A program made the translations under genes and the position numbers. A stretch of 46,006 nt of DNA from NCBI RefSeq assembly GCF_000186865.1, contig NW_008705592.1:286944-332949 (forward strand). Direction: 5' to 3'. This stretch comes from Aureococcus anophagefferens. Its lineage: Eukaryota > Sar > Pelagophyceae > Pelagomonadales > Pelagomonadaceae. The first letter of the stretch is position 1; each line of letters opens with the position of its first letter. Below, piece by piece: positions 1 to 10,300 of the stretch. The notes beneath the pieces were generated by a model. That model was given only the letters and a program-made list of their open reading frames with translations, did no database searches and had not been told where the DNA came from.

Positions 1-514
1 CTCCTCGCCGACCGCTTCGACGAGTTCGTCGCGCGCGACGGTGGCGCCTCGACCGGCCGGACGCGGGCGCCCGGGCGCGCCACGCGTGGCGCGACGACGT
101 GGCCGTCGACGACGTGCACCAATCGCCTCTCCGCGGACGCGACGGGCGAGCGTTTCGACGGAGCGCGCCGCCGACGGCTCGCTCGTCGCGCGCGCGGTCC
201 AGAGCGACGAGGTCGGCTCCGCGGCCATCGCCTGCGCGGTCTCGAGGGAGCGCTTCGACGACATGTACTCCTACGCGTTCCGCACCGCGTCCGCGGACGG
301 CGCGGGCGTCTGCGCGCTCGCGGCCGACGGCGAATCCGCCCGGCGGATCGTCGCGCGCGCGGCAGCCCCCTCGGCACCGCCCACGCCCGAGCCAGCCTCG
401 TGCTCGACCCGCTTCTCGAGCTGGGCGTTCGGGCCGGCGAGCTCCGCCTCCACGGCGAGGACCGTCGACGTGCTCCGCGCGGTCGCGCTCCGGGGCTGGT
501 GCGCGAAGCTTTAG
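1..514. repeat. Degenerate repeat unit A (possible gene relic)
   Basis: This stretch is related along its length to bases about 1165-1640. Both copies have a first part of about 130 bp, ending near a run that reads gacgtggccgtcgacgacg, and a second part of about 300 bp. Six-frame reading gives open but compositionally biased frames on both strands. The two copies keep similar peptides on plus (a run like ADGSLV-R--QSD) and on minus (a run like SLW-AR-TSEPSAA), so strand and coding status cannot be decided. No domain is recognised. It looks like a decayed or low-complexity gene fragment duplicated in tandem. Coding potential is unproven. Confidence 0.45.
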
Positions 515-729
515 AGGTTGTTGTTTTAATACCCAGGGACGTCCGTTGAAATCGCAGGGACATTCGACGAGGCTGACTTGAGTAGGAATTCCTCAATATT
601 AACCTTAAATATATTGAACACACACTGTTGAACACACGCACACGAGAAGGCTGGATTTGGGTCTTCTCAGGAGCTTGTGGTAAATTTGCTCCGTGCTCAG
701 CCAGCCACGCGACGGGGGCTTGCGTCACC
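515..729. other. Non-coding spacer, locally AT-rich
   Basis: Unlike the rest of the window, this piece contains AT-rich runs (around 575-620) and a direct repeat of the motif gaacacac near 617-640. I see no conserved reading frame, RNA gene or element terminus here. Confidence 0.4.
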
Positions 730-885
730 CTACGCTTCAGCTACTACTGTGAGCACCCGGCCCAAGGCCCTGCTCAACTGCCGCAGCGTCTTCAGTGCGC
801 CCTCGAAGTCCGTGCCACACGCCGCTGCAGACATCATCTTCAGATCCCTCGGCTTCGCCTCTGTGCCCGAGATCTGGCTCATGTG
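730..885 (-). CDS. Possible 3' exon of an unrecognised gene
   Basis: On the minus strand an open frame runs from about 1434 to a stop at 730. Its last 50 residues, starting MSQISGTEAKPRDLK and ending LTVVAEA, have balanced, protein-like composition. The upstream part of the same frame is the low-complexity repeat and may not be coding. No domain is recognised and no splice sites are certain. This is a weak candidate for the terminal exon of a hypothetical gene. Confidence 0.2.
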   Translation of the reverse strand, partial: HMSQISGTEAKPRDLKMMSAAACGTDFEGALKTLRQLSRALGRVLTVVAEA

Positions 886-959
886 CGCGTACGTCGCCGT
901 CGCCCCCGCGCGCCTGACGCGCTGCGACGATGCGGGCGTCGACGGCCGACGTTCGCCCC

Positions 960-1660
960 CGTCCTGCGGCACCGCGCCGCGCCGCGGAGGTTCTTCGAGC
1001 TCCGCGCCGACCGCTTCGACGAGTTCGTTCGTCGCGCGCGACAGTGACGCCTCGGCCAGTCCGTCGCCGGCGCCCGGGCACGCCACGGGCGGCGCGACGA
1101 CGCGACGGTCTACGACGTGCGAGTTCATCCCCCCCGCGTCGCCGCGGCGCGTCGCGGACGATTTCGAGCTCCGCGCCGCCAACGGCACGCTCGTCGCGCG
1201 CGACAGCGAGGCGTCGGCCCACCGATCGCGGCCGCCCGGGCGCGCCACGCGCTGTGCGACGACGTGGCCGTCGACGACGTTCGCCGTCCGCCCCCCCGCG
1301 GCGCCGCGCCGCGAGCTCGCGTTTTCGACGGGGAGCGCCGCCGACGGCTCGCTCGTCTCGCGCGCGCTCCAGAGCGACGCGTTCACCTCCACGGCCATCC
1401 CCCGCGCGGTCTCGAGGGGGCGCGTCGACGACATCTACTTCTACGCGTTCCGCACCTCGTCCGCGGACGGCGCGAGCGTCCGCGCGCTCGTGGCCGACGG
1501 CGAATCCGCCCGGCGGATCCTCGCGCGCGCGGCATTCCCTCGGCGCCGCCCACGCACGAGCTCGCCTCGTTCTCGACCCGCTTCTCGGGCTGGGCGTTCG
1601 GGGACGCGAGCTCCGTGTACGCGGCGAGGACCTGTCGACGGCGTGCACAGTGCACACTCC
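960..1660. repeat. Degenerate repeat units B and C
   Basis: Bases about 1000-1130 and 1165-1290 are two more copies of the first 130 bp of the window, each following a run like ctccgcgcc. Bases 1325-1640 repeat the second part of unit A (about 160-480). The order is A1-A2, then B1, then C1-C2, so the array grew by more than one duplication. Divergence is high and frames are not cleanly preserved, which fits a decayed gene family or non-coding repeat. No function can be assigned. Confidence 0.45.
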
Positions 1661-1900
1661 GCGCGTTTCGACGGCCGCGGACGCCGTCGTCGATCCATCC
1701 CATCATGTAAGACCCGCACGAGCCATTTAATTACCACGTGGCTACGGCTTGCGCGGACGAAGAGGCGGGCCCTAAGAGCAGCCCGGCTCGCGGCAGTCGG
1801 TCATCAGTGACATTTTGGCCGGAGCCGCTCTTGGCTGCTTCACCTGAGGTCAGGAGATCAGCGAGTAAAAATTTCCCGAGGTCAGCAGTCGTCGTGCTTC

Positions 1901-2788
1901 ATGACTCGTCTCTCTGCACGCCGTCGGGGCCTGGCTGCGGCGCCGATCGACCCCGAGGCGGGAGGGAAACGCACACATGTAAAATGGGACGCCCCGAGCG
2001 GCGTCGAGGGCCTGTCGCTCCAGGGTCTCCTGGAGCGAGAGGTCAAAGCACGGCACGCTCCGGACCGCGCGGCTCTCGCGCGCGAGCTCAAAAACGATTT
2101 CGAGTGTTTCACGATGAGCCAGAAAGCCATCTGCGAGCGCATCAAGGACACGATCCACGACAAGGCCGCGGCGACCATCGCCGCGCCGCGCGCGATCCCG
2201 ACCGCCGCCGCGCCGCGCCGCGCCGCGGCGCCCTTCGCCGCGACGCCGGCCGCGCCCGCCGCCGCGGCGCGTGCCGCGGGCGCGCGCGTCGCAGCCCTCC
2301 GCGCCTTCTACCCGTTTTTGAAAGCGGTCCAGGGTCACGACCTGCAAGCCGTCCGCGCGACGGTCGCGAGCATCGGTGAGTCCCCCGAGCTCAAGTCGTC
2401 GATCCTCGAGATCGCGCAGGCAGGCGCGCTGGAGCAGCACGTGCTGCAGCAAGAGAGCCTCGGCAACTTGTTCTACGGGTCGTTCGAGGTCGAGTTCGGC
2501 GGGATTTCAAAATCGTTTGTTCGAAAACCGGTGCTTTTTGTGGGCCGCGCGCGCTCCATGGACGTGCAGATCGACGACATGGCAGTCTCCAACGTCCACT
2601 GCATGCTCATCTTGAGCTCCTCTACCATCACCCTCATTGACAACTTCTCAACGCACGGGACCCGCGGCCCCTCCGACTACTCGTCCCCCGGGGACCGCGT
2701 CCCGCTCTTCGGCTCCGCCTCGGCGGACTTCTCCTTCTTCCTCGGCCCGAAGGAGACCTCCCCCAAGGTGACGATCCGCGCGCGCTAG
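1901..2788 (+). CDS. FHA-domain protein, hypothetical
   Basis: A single 295-aa frame. The C-terminal half, roughly residues 200-290, has the forkhead-associated pattern: GRARSMDVQIDD, then SNVHC in place of the usual S-x-x-H, then NFSTHGT for the conserved N-G-T strand turn. FHA domains bind phosphothreonine peptides and are common in DNA-damage and cell-cycle proteins. The first 90 residues are mixed-charge helix, followed by an Ala/Pro-rich linker at about 95-130. The ATG at 1901 is the first in frame; a later Met near residue 69 (TMSQKAICERIKD) is an alternative. The arginine and serine expected for phosphothreonine contact appear present (GR, S), so binding is plausible but not certain. 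No intron is needed. Partner and pathway are unknown. Confidence 0.7.
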   Translation: MTRLSARRRGLAAAPIDPEAGGKRTHVKWDAPSGVEGLSLQGLLEREVKARHAPDRAALARELKNDFECFTMSQKAICERIKDTIHDKAAATIAAPRAIPTAAAPRRAAAPFAATPAAPAAAARAAGARVAALRAFYPFLKAVQGHDLQAVRATVASIGESPELKSSILEIAQAGALEQHVLQQESLGNLFYGSFEVEFGGISKSFVRKPVLFVGRARSMDVQIDDMAVSNVHCMLILSSSTITLIDNFSTHGTRGPSDYSSPGDRVPLFGSASADFSFFLGPKETSPKVTIRAR

Positions 2789-3156
2789 ATCCAAATAACT
2801 GAACGTTCAAATTCGCGCGTCGGCGCCGTCGAGACTCTGAGACGGCCTACTTCTCCGGCGCCCCCGCCGGCGCGACCGGCGCGCGAGGGTCGCCGCGTTG
2901 GCCACGAGAACGCGGTTCGTCCAGTGGCTCCTGGGGCAGGTCGCCGCACACCCAGACAGTTAATTTACACGCGGTGCCTCGCCTCCCCCGCGATGCTGCC
3001 GACGGCCTCGACCATGAAGTCGTCGTTGTTTTCCGCCATCGCTTAGATAGCGCACAAAGCCTCAAGAGCAGGCCCAAGCGCGGTCCATGCCCACTGCACC
3101 CAAGGTGATCGGTCGAGGACAGGCCGAAGCTGCCCTTCGCGCTGCCCGACGATGAG
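2789..3156. other. Intergenic spacer; possible Tctex1-like exon relic on minus
   Basis: Between the FHA gene and the sulfotransferase no full-length frame is convincing. On minus, 3039-2965 encodes a 24-aa start, MAENNDDFMVEAVGSIAGEA, resembling the N-terminus of Tctex-type dynein light chains. A downstream frame (about 2930-2880) contains SHWTNRVL, which recalls the family's second helix. I could not join the two with a phase-correct splice, and the rest of the domain is absent. It may be a relic or chance. Confidence 0.2.
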
Positions 3157-4219
3157 ATGGCATCCCTCGGGCGCGTCGCCCTCTGCGCGTGCATTGCGGC
3201 GGCCTGGGACTTCTTCGCGCCGCCGCCGCCGAAGCACGCGCCGCTGCTGGAGAAAGCCGCGCCGTTCCGGCTCGTCGGCGTCTTCCACAAGACGGGCACG
3301 GACTTCACCATCAAGCTCCAGAACGAGCTCGAGCGCGTCGCCGGCGTCGCGTCCGGCGTGCTCAACGACGTCGACGGCCGCCTCGACCGGGTCCTCGCGC
3401 GGCTCGACCGCGACCCGCGCCGCGCGACGCTCTGGCGCGCGAAGCACCCGGACACGCCGCTCGCGACGTTGCGCGCCGCGTTCCCGACGGTCCGCGTCGT
3501 CGTGCTCGTGCGCGACCCCGTCGCGCTCGTCGTCAGCGGCTACAACTACCACGCGCAGCCGCGCGCGCCCGAGGGCTGGATCGACCGCGTCCGCGCGGCG
3601 CATCCGTCTCGCCCGCGTCCCGGAATCGTCGAGCGCGCGACGCACCGACGACCCGCAGGTGCAACGCGTACCAGTTCCACTTCGCGACGGTCCAGACCGA
3701 CGCGACACTCATCGCCGCGTGCGACGCGCTGCAGGCGAAGTACGCCGCCGTCGACAAGCGGAGCAACGCGTCGAATCTGACCTACGGCGAGCTCCTACAA
3801 CGGCGACCGAGTTCGACGGCCTGCGCATCGAATTCTTCTCGACGATGATTCGCTCGCCAGAAAACATCCGCATCGGCAAGTGGGCGGCGTGGGCCGGCGG
3901 CGCCGGCCCCGGCTTCGCGCTCGCGTCCATGGCGGCGTTCTACTCAGAGCCCCGCCCGACGCTCGCATGCGTTTTCGGCGCGCTCGGCCTCCCCGTCGAC
4001 GCCGCCCAGACCGAGGAAATCGCCGACGCGATCGTCGACAGCTACGCGGGCAAGCGGAATCGGTCGCAGCACGTGACCTCGTCGAGGCACGACACGGCAA
4101 GGCAGGAAGCGCTCCTGCTTTCCGACGCGACCGCGCGGCGCCACCTCCTCCCGCTCCGCGCCGCGCTCGACGGCGCCTGGGCCGCGGGGCCGTCCTGCGG
4201 CGCCGCGGTGGGCCACTGA
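3157..4219 (+). CDS. Sulfotransferase-family protein, with a frame break
   Basis: Exon 1 (3157-3605) starts with a hydrophobic segment (about residues 5-20), suggesting a signal anchor. It then shows a PAPS-binding motif, HKTGTDFT (5'-phosphosulfate loop), and VVLVRDPVALVVSGYNYH (3'-phosphate motif), both typical of cytosolic/Golgi sulfotransferases. A GT-AG intron of 53 nt (3606-3658) joins AHP to CNAYQFHF in phase. After NLTYGELL, near 3795-3805, the frame must shift by one base to continue as EFDGLRIEFFS to the stop at 4219. No splice pair fits, so it is a single-base indel, either a sequencing error or a disabling mutation. The product probably transfers sulfate to a glycan or other acceptor in the secretory path. 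The acceptor cannot be predicted. Confidence 0.7.
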
Positions 4220-4317
4220 GAGTCACACACCACATTCGTCGCGCGCCGTCGCCCCGGCCCATGCCGCACTCAGAGTCACACACCACATTAGTCGCGCGCC
4301 GTCGCCCCGGCCATGCC
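4219..4317 (-). repeat. Tandem duplication of the giant gene's 3' end
   Basis: Bases 4219-4267 and 4272-4317 are nearly identical at an offset of 53 bp, both containing gagtcacacaccacatt. The upper copy holds the last ten codons (GGMAGATARD) and TAA stop of the giant minus-strand gene. In the lower copy the TAA equivalent reads GAA, so it is a non-terminating echo just past the stop. It fills the gap between two convergent genes. Confidence 0.8.
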
Positions 4318-7300
4318 GCCCATGGCCGCGGCGGCCTTGGCGAGGTCCTTCCGGGCCACGTAGGGGTTCTTCGGGAGCTTCTGCCGGAAGGTCGTCGGCT
4401 CGTAGCGCAGGCTGAGCTTGGACCGCGCGAGCCCCGGCGCGGACGCGTCGCCCTCGTCGACGCCGTTGCCCATCATGCCCACGTCGAGCGCGAGGAGCTT
4501 GCTCTCCTCGGAGCTCCGGGACGTCGTCTGCAGGTGGCTCCGGAGCGCGAACGTCGCGGCCTCGCTCAGGTTGTTGTAGCCGAGGTCGAGGCGCCGCAGG
4601 TTCGGCAGCGCCGCGATGGCCTTGGCGAGCGCCGCCGCGCCGCTGTCCTGGATCGCGTTCGACGACACGTCGAGCACCGCGAGGCGCGGTAACGCGCCCG
4701 CGGCTAGGCAGTCGCCGAGGACCTCCGCGCCCCGCAGGCTCACGCGCGCGTTCGAGAGCCGCAGCGCCGTCAGCGGCGCCGGCCGGTCCTCGAAGGCGGC
4801 CATCTTCAGCGCGGCGACGAGCGCGCGCGCGCCGTTGACGCCGCAGAAGTTGTCGCCGAGGTCCAGGTCCGTGATCGTCGTCGCCGGGAACGCGTCGCGC
4901 GCGTTGCCCATGGCCGCGGCCTTCTTCTGCTTCTCGCCGAGCTTCTCGAGGCGCGAGAAGGCCGTCACGCGCGCCTTGTCGTCGAGGAGGTGCGCGGGCA
5001 GCTTGGGCTTCTTCCGCCGGCGGCCGTCGCGCGACCCGGGCCGGCTCCCGGGCGTGTGGGGCCGGCTCCCGGGCGTCTTCGGCCGCGAGCCGCCGCCCGT
5101 GCCCGGCCGGCTCCCGTAGTCGGAGGACCCCGGCGTGCCCGGCCGGCTCCCCGGCGTGCCCGGCCGCCGGCCGCCGCCGGGCGTGCTCGGGCGCGAGCCC
5201 GACGGCGTGCCCCGGCCCTCGCCCGGCGTCCCCGGCCGCCCGAGCTGCAGGATGTCCGGCGCGTGCGTCTGGCCGCTGCCCGCCGTGCCCGGCCGCGAGT
5301 TCGGGAAGTCGTAGGACGACGCCGTGTTCGGCCGCGACGTCGAGTCGGAGCTCACGTCGTCCGGGAGCTGGATGCCCCGCCGCTTCGCCTCCAGGATCTC
5401 GTTCAAGAAGCCGTCCTGCTCCAGGATGGCCGTCGCCGCGCCCAACACGTGCGCGTGGGCCTTGACGACGGCGCTGAGCCGCGGGTCGAAGTGGCTGAAG
5501 AGCGCCGCGCAGCCCTCCGGGTCCAGCGCCGTCTGCGCCAGGCACAGCGTCCGGACGCCGTGCGTCACGACGGCGAGCGCCGCGGAGATGTGCGCCGCGC
5601 CCGCGTCGCCCAGCGGGTTGAAGGAGAGGTCCAATCTTTCTAGCGGCGCGCCGAGCGCGTGGGCCTGCGCCGTCGCGAGCACGTCCGCGAGGACCTTGGC
5701 GCGCGCGACGTCGACGCCGCAGCGCTTGAGCCGCAGCGCGCGCGCCTTCGACTGCTTCGCCGCGGCCCACTTGCCGATGGCGAAGAGGGCGTCCTCTTCC
5801 AGCTCCACGTACGACAGATCCAAACTCGCGAGCGACTTGTTGTAGATCCGCAAATGGCCGAAGCACTCGAGGGGCGTGCGCGCGCGGTCGCGCGGCGCCT
5901 CGCCCGTGACGTAGTTGCCGTCGTCGCCGCCGAAGCGCTTCACGTAGGACCGGTCCTCGTAGACGTCCGCGTCGAAGACGCAGGGGTTGTCGGAGCAGTC
6001 GACGTGCGCGAGGCTCTGGTTCCTCCGGAACGCGCGCGCGAGCGCGAGCGCCGCGTCGCCGCCGAGCGCGTTGCCCGCCAGATTCAGCGCCGTCACGGAG
6101 CAGTTGAAGAAGAGCACGGCGAGCGCCCGGTCGGCGATGCGCTCCTTCTCCTCGTCCGTCTCCTTTGTCACGTCTATTTTCCCCCTCCCGTACTCGTAGG
6201 CCTTGGCCGCGAGCATCGTCTCCTCGTCGGGCTGCACGAAGGCCTCCAGGATCGCGACGCCGCCCGGGGAGCCCAGCCGGTTGTGGGCCACGTCCAGCGA
6301 CACGAGCAGCTCGTGGTAGCGCAGCGCGCGGCCGAGGCTCCGCGCGCCGCGGTGGCTCAGCGCGTTGTGCGACAGGTCCAGCGCCGTCAGCGGGCACGCG
6401 ACGCCGTCGAAGATGAGGTCGTCGGCGCCGAGGAGGTCCACCGTCGACGGCCGCCGGCGCGCGGCCTTTGCGCCGACGCCCAGGAGCGTCGCGACCGCGG
6501 CGACGCCCGCGTCGCGGATGCCGTTGTACCCGAGCCCCAAGAACGCGAGCCGCCGCCCGCCGACGCCCGACGTGCCGTGGAGCAGCCCCGTCGCCACGGC
6601 CGCCGCGCCCGCGTCGCCCAACCCGCAGGCGCTCAGGTCCAGGGAGACGAGGTCGAGCGCGTGGCCCGCGGCCGCGCCGAGCACGCCCGCGGCGTCGCCG
6701 TCGAGCGGGCCCTCGCCCCGTAAATCCAGCACCTCCAGCGCCGCGTCGCGCGCCCGCAGGCGCCGCACGGCCGCCGCTACGCGCGTGGACAGCACGTCGT
6801 CGACGGCGCCGAAGCGCCAGTTCTCGAAGCAGTCCGCGCAGAACAAACGCCCGACGACCGTCTCCGCCGCGAGCGCCTCCAATTCCGCGACCCAGGGGTC
6901 CGGCAGCGCGAGCGCGATGTCGCCCGCGTCCTCGGCCGCGAAGAGGCTCGACGTCTCGCAGAGACGCGGCCCCAGGAACGCCAGGGCTTCCCTCGACGCC
7001 CAGCCCTCCTCGCGCGCGACGTACGCCGCCGCGACCAAGGCCGCCCTCACCGGGGGCCCGTCGGCCTCGACGTCGTCGTAGAGCAGCACGCGCATGGGCT
7101 CGCCCGTCGACGACGTCCAGCGGCTCACGGAGTTCTTCAGAAAGTCGTAGAACTTCTCCAACGCCTCCTTCAGGGACGCCGTCCGTCGCTCCTCGTCGAG
7201 CACGAGAACGCACTCCGCGTCGCCGTCGCCCGCGCCCGCGGCGAGGGCCATGGTGATCTTCCGCGGCGAGTGGGGCGGCAGGGCGTGGTCGTACTTCTCC

Positions 7301-10300
7301 GCGTCGTGCTCCACCAACCGCATCTCCCAGTCCGTGAGCTCCCGCGTCTCCATCTCCTCTTGTAATGTGGGCGCGCGCCACTTGTCCACCTTCACCGTCG
7401 CGGGCTGCTTGTCGACGACGCGGACGAGGTGCGTCACGTGGAGCCCCGCGAGCTGCGTCTCCTCGGCGGCCCGCCGGCCGCCGACCCAGACCAGGCCGTC
7501 GACGACCTCCTTGGCGTCGATCGTCGACCCCGCGCGCGGCTGCAGCGCGGGTTTCGGGGGCCGCGGCTCCTCCCCGATATCGTCCGCGGCGCGGTCGCCC
7601 TCGGCCAGCTGGAGCGCGAGCGCGTCGACGCTGTGGAGCGTCGCCAGGCCGCCGCAGAGCTCGCACTGGGCCAGCACGTCGCACTGGACCAGCCGGCAGC
7701 CCTCGCAGGCCTGGCGCCGGCCCCACGTCGGCAGCGCCTTCACGGAGACCAGGGGCCCGAACAGATCCTCCGCCGCCTCGTCCTCGCCGGGCATCGGCGC
7801 GCGCCAGACCAGCGCGTCCGGGCCCAACCTTCCCGTCTCGTAGGCGTCCCGCAGGTCGCCTGGGCAGCAAAAGGGTGCGAAATTCCCAACTTCAGAGGCT
7901 CCTATCTCGGTCGTTTTCCGCTCGTTTCGGCTGATTTTTGGACGAGCGATCATCTCTTGGAGCGCTCTCGAAGCGTGGGTGCTGTTTCCGAAACGCGCGC
8001 GCGCGGAACACTCAAGTTGAAGCGACGTTGAATCACCCTTTTGCGGCCCCGCAGGTCGCCGGGCGCGTAGGGGCCCGTCACGGGGTCGAGGACCGCCTTC
8101 CCGCACGCGACGTCGTCCGCGGGCTCGTCCGCGTCGAGCTCCACGCCGACGTCCATGTCCAGATCCTTCAGCTTCGCCAGCTCCGCATCCACATCAACCT
8201 CCGCGTCGGGCACGACGTCGCCGAGCCGGCGGTCGGGGAACCGCGCGTACGCGCGGCCGGGCCTGCGTGGAAACCAAATCTTCAACCCGACTTCAACGTG
8301 CGCGTATGCGACCGTTTCGACGCGAGGCTTTCTGCTGTGCTTCAAGAACTCGACGAGAGCAATCGATTCGTCCAAAAATCAGCCGAATCGACTTCGATGT
8401 GACCGAGCTCGAGAATTCTGAAGTTTGGTCAGGACCACCCAAACCAGTGGTTGAATTCGGCACAGGGCCGGGCTCGTCGTAGCCCAATTCCTCCGCGACG
8501 CGCGGCGACACGACGAACCACTCGTTGCCCGTCGTCGCGTCGGCGGGGTCCACGGGCGGCGGGAGGGCCGGGTAGTCCCACAAGATGCGCTTCAGCACGT
8601 GGAGCTCGTCGACGGGCGTCCACGCCGGGAGCCCCGACCGCCACACCCTCGTGTCGTTCGTGATCGTCCGGTGCTTCCAGAACTCCTTCAGGTCGTGGAG
8701 GTTGTGGGGCCCCACGGCCTCCGGCGCGTCGCCCTCGGCCTCGCCCTCGGCGTAGAACCAGCGCGGCACGGCGTCGGGGTCCAGGTCCGCGTCCATGTCG
8801 ACGTCGTCGCCCGGGTCCACGGAGACGGCCCGGGCCATGTCGAAGTCCGCACCGCCACTCGCGTCGCGCCGTCGAGGCGGCACGGGCGGCGCGTCCTCCG
8901 CCGTGCACTGCGTCGCGATGGCGAGCACGGGGTCCGGCAAGAGGAACGTCGCGAGGTGGAGCGAGTGCGAGAGGCGCACGCACAATTCGATCTCCGCCGC
9001 GGACTGCACGTCCGCGTCCGCGCCGCCCTTGTGGCCCCGCTCGATGGGGTAGAACTTGCGCACGGGCCGCCGGTGCGTCAGGTCGGCCATCTTGATGTGG
9101 CACCTGGGCAGCAAAACGGTGCGAAATTCCCAACTTCAAAGGCTCCTCTCTCGGCCATTTTCCACTCGTTTCGGCTGATTTTTGGACGAGCGATCATCTC
9201 TCGGAACGGTCTCGAAGCGTGGATGCTTTTTTTGGAACGCGCGCGCGCGGAACACTCACGTTGAAGCGACGTTGAATCACCCTTGTCCTGCCCTGTGTGG
9301 CACTGGCCCAGGTAGAACTTCTTGCCGTGGTCGTCGACCTCCGTCAAAATGACGTCGACGCCGTCGCGGTCGTCCTTGGCCACGAAATTAAAGGCCTCGC
9401 GCCAGTAGGCCGGGCACTTGCCCGTCGTCAGCCGCAGGGCCTTGTCCGAGTCGTCCCAGGGCGCGAGGCGCGTGTGGCGGTCGCGGCCCATGAATTTGAG
9501 CGTCGCCTCGAGCCCGCCGAGCTTGAGCAGGTTCTGGTGCATGGAGCTCGCGTGGCTCGCCTCCTCGGAGTCGTGGTGCTGCTTCGCGAGCCGCTCGAAG
9601 GAGCTCAGCGACTGCTCCTCCGCCGCGTCGTCGTCGGCGACGGCCATGCCCAGGTCGCGCGCGACCTCGATGGAGTCCTTGTGGAGCAGATGTTTGTTGC
9701 GCCGCGTGTGCTGCGTGCGCACGCGCGCGCCCACGACGACGACCTTGAGCTCGTTCGCGGGCTCGGACAACGCCTCGGGCGCCTCGACCTCGTCCTCCAA
9801 CACCTCCTCGGGCACGATGGACGGGTCGTAGCTCAGCCGGAGCCAGACGTCGACCTGGCCCCTCTCGTGGAACTCGTCGCCCAAATCGTGCCACGCGCGC
9901 CACCCGGCGTCCACGGCCGCGAAGGTGCGGATCTTCGCCAGGGGGATCGTCGCCGCGCCCGTGGCCTTGGCCGGGTCGTCGGCCAAGTCGTCGAAGGTCC
10001 GCACGACCAACGTCGACGCGTCGACGGCCTCCGCGTGCCTTGGCAGCCGGAGCGTCGACGCCGCGAGCCACTGGGGCACGCGGTCCTGGACCTTCACGGG
10101 CGTGAGTTCCGTGGCCGCGTGCAATCGCCGGCGCAGGCGCTGCTCGTTGGGCGTGAGCTTGCCGTCCTTGGCCTGCTGCCAGACGTCGCCCTTTAAAGTG
10201 TACAGCTCCGCGACCGCGGAGCTGTCGGGCACGGGCGTGAGGACCTTGCGGGGCCGCGGCACGTCGCCGGACCGGTGGCCCGCCTTGAGGTTCGCGGCGC

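Noticed and set aside
1738..2379. 213-aa plus-strand ORF upstream of and overlapping the FHA gene
   Set aside because: Composition is noise-like and the FHA motifs are in another frame.
4223..7870. 1215-aa open frame overlapping the giant gene on the same strand
   Set aside because: A GC-rich frame shadow of Arg/Ala/Gly composition without domains; the 1272-aa frame carries LRR and GYF motifs.
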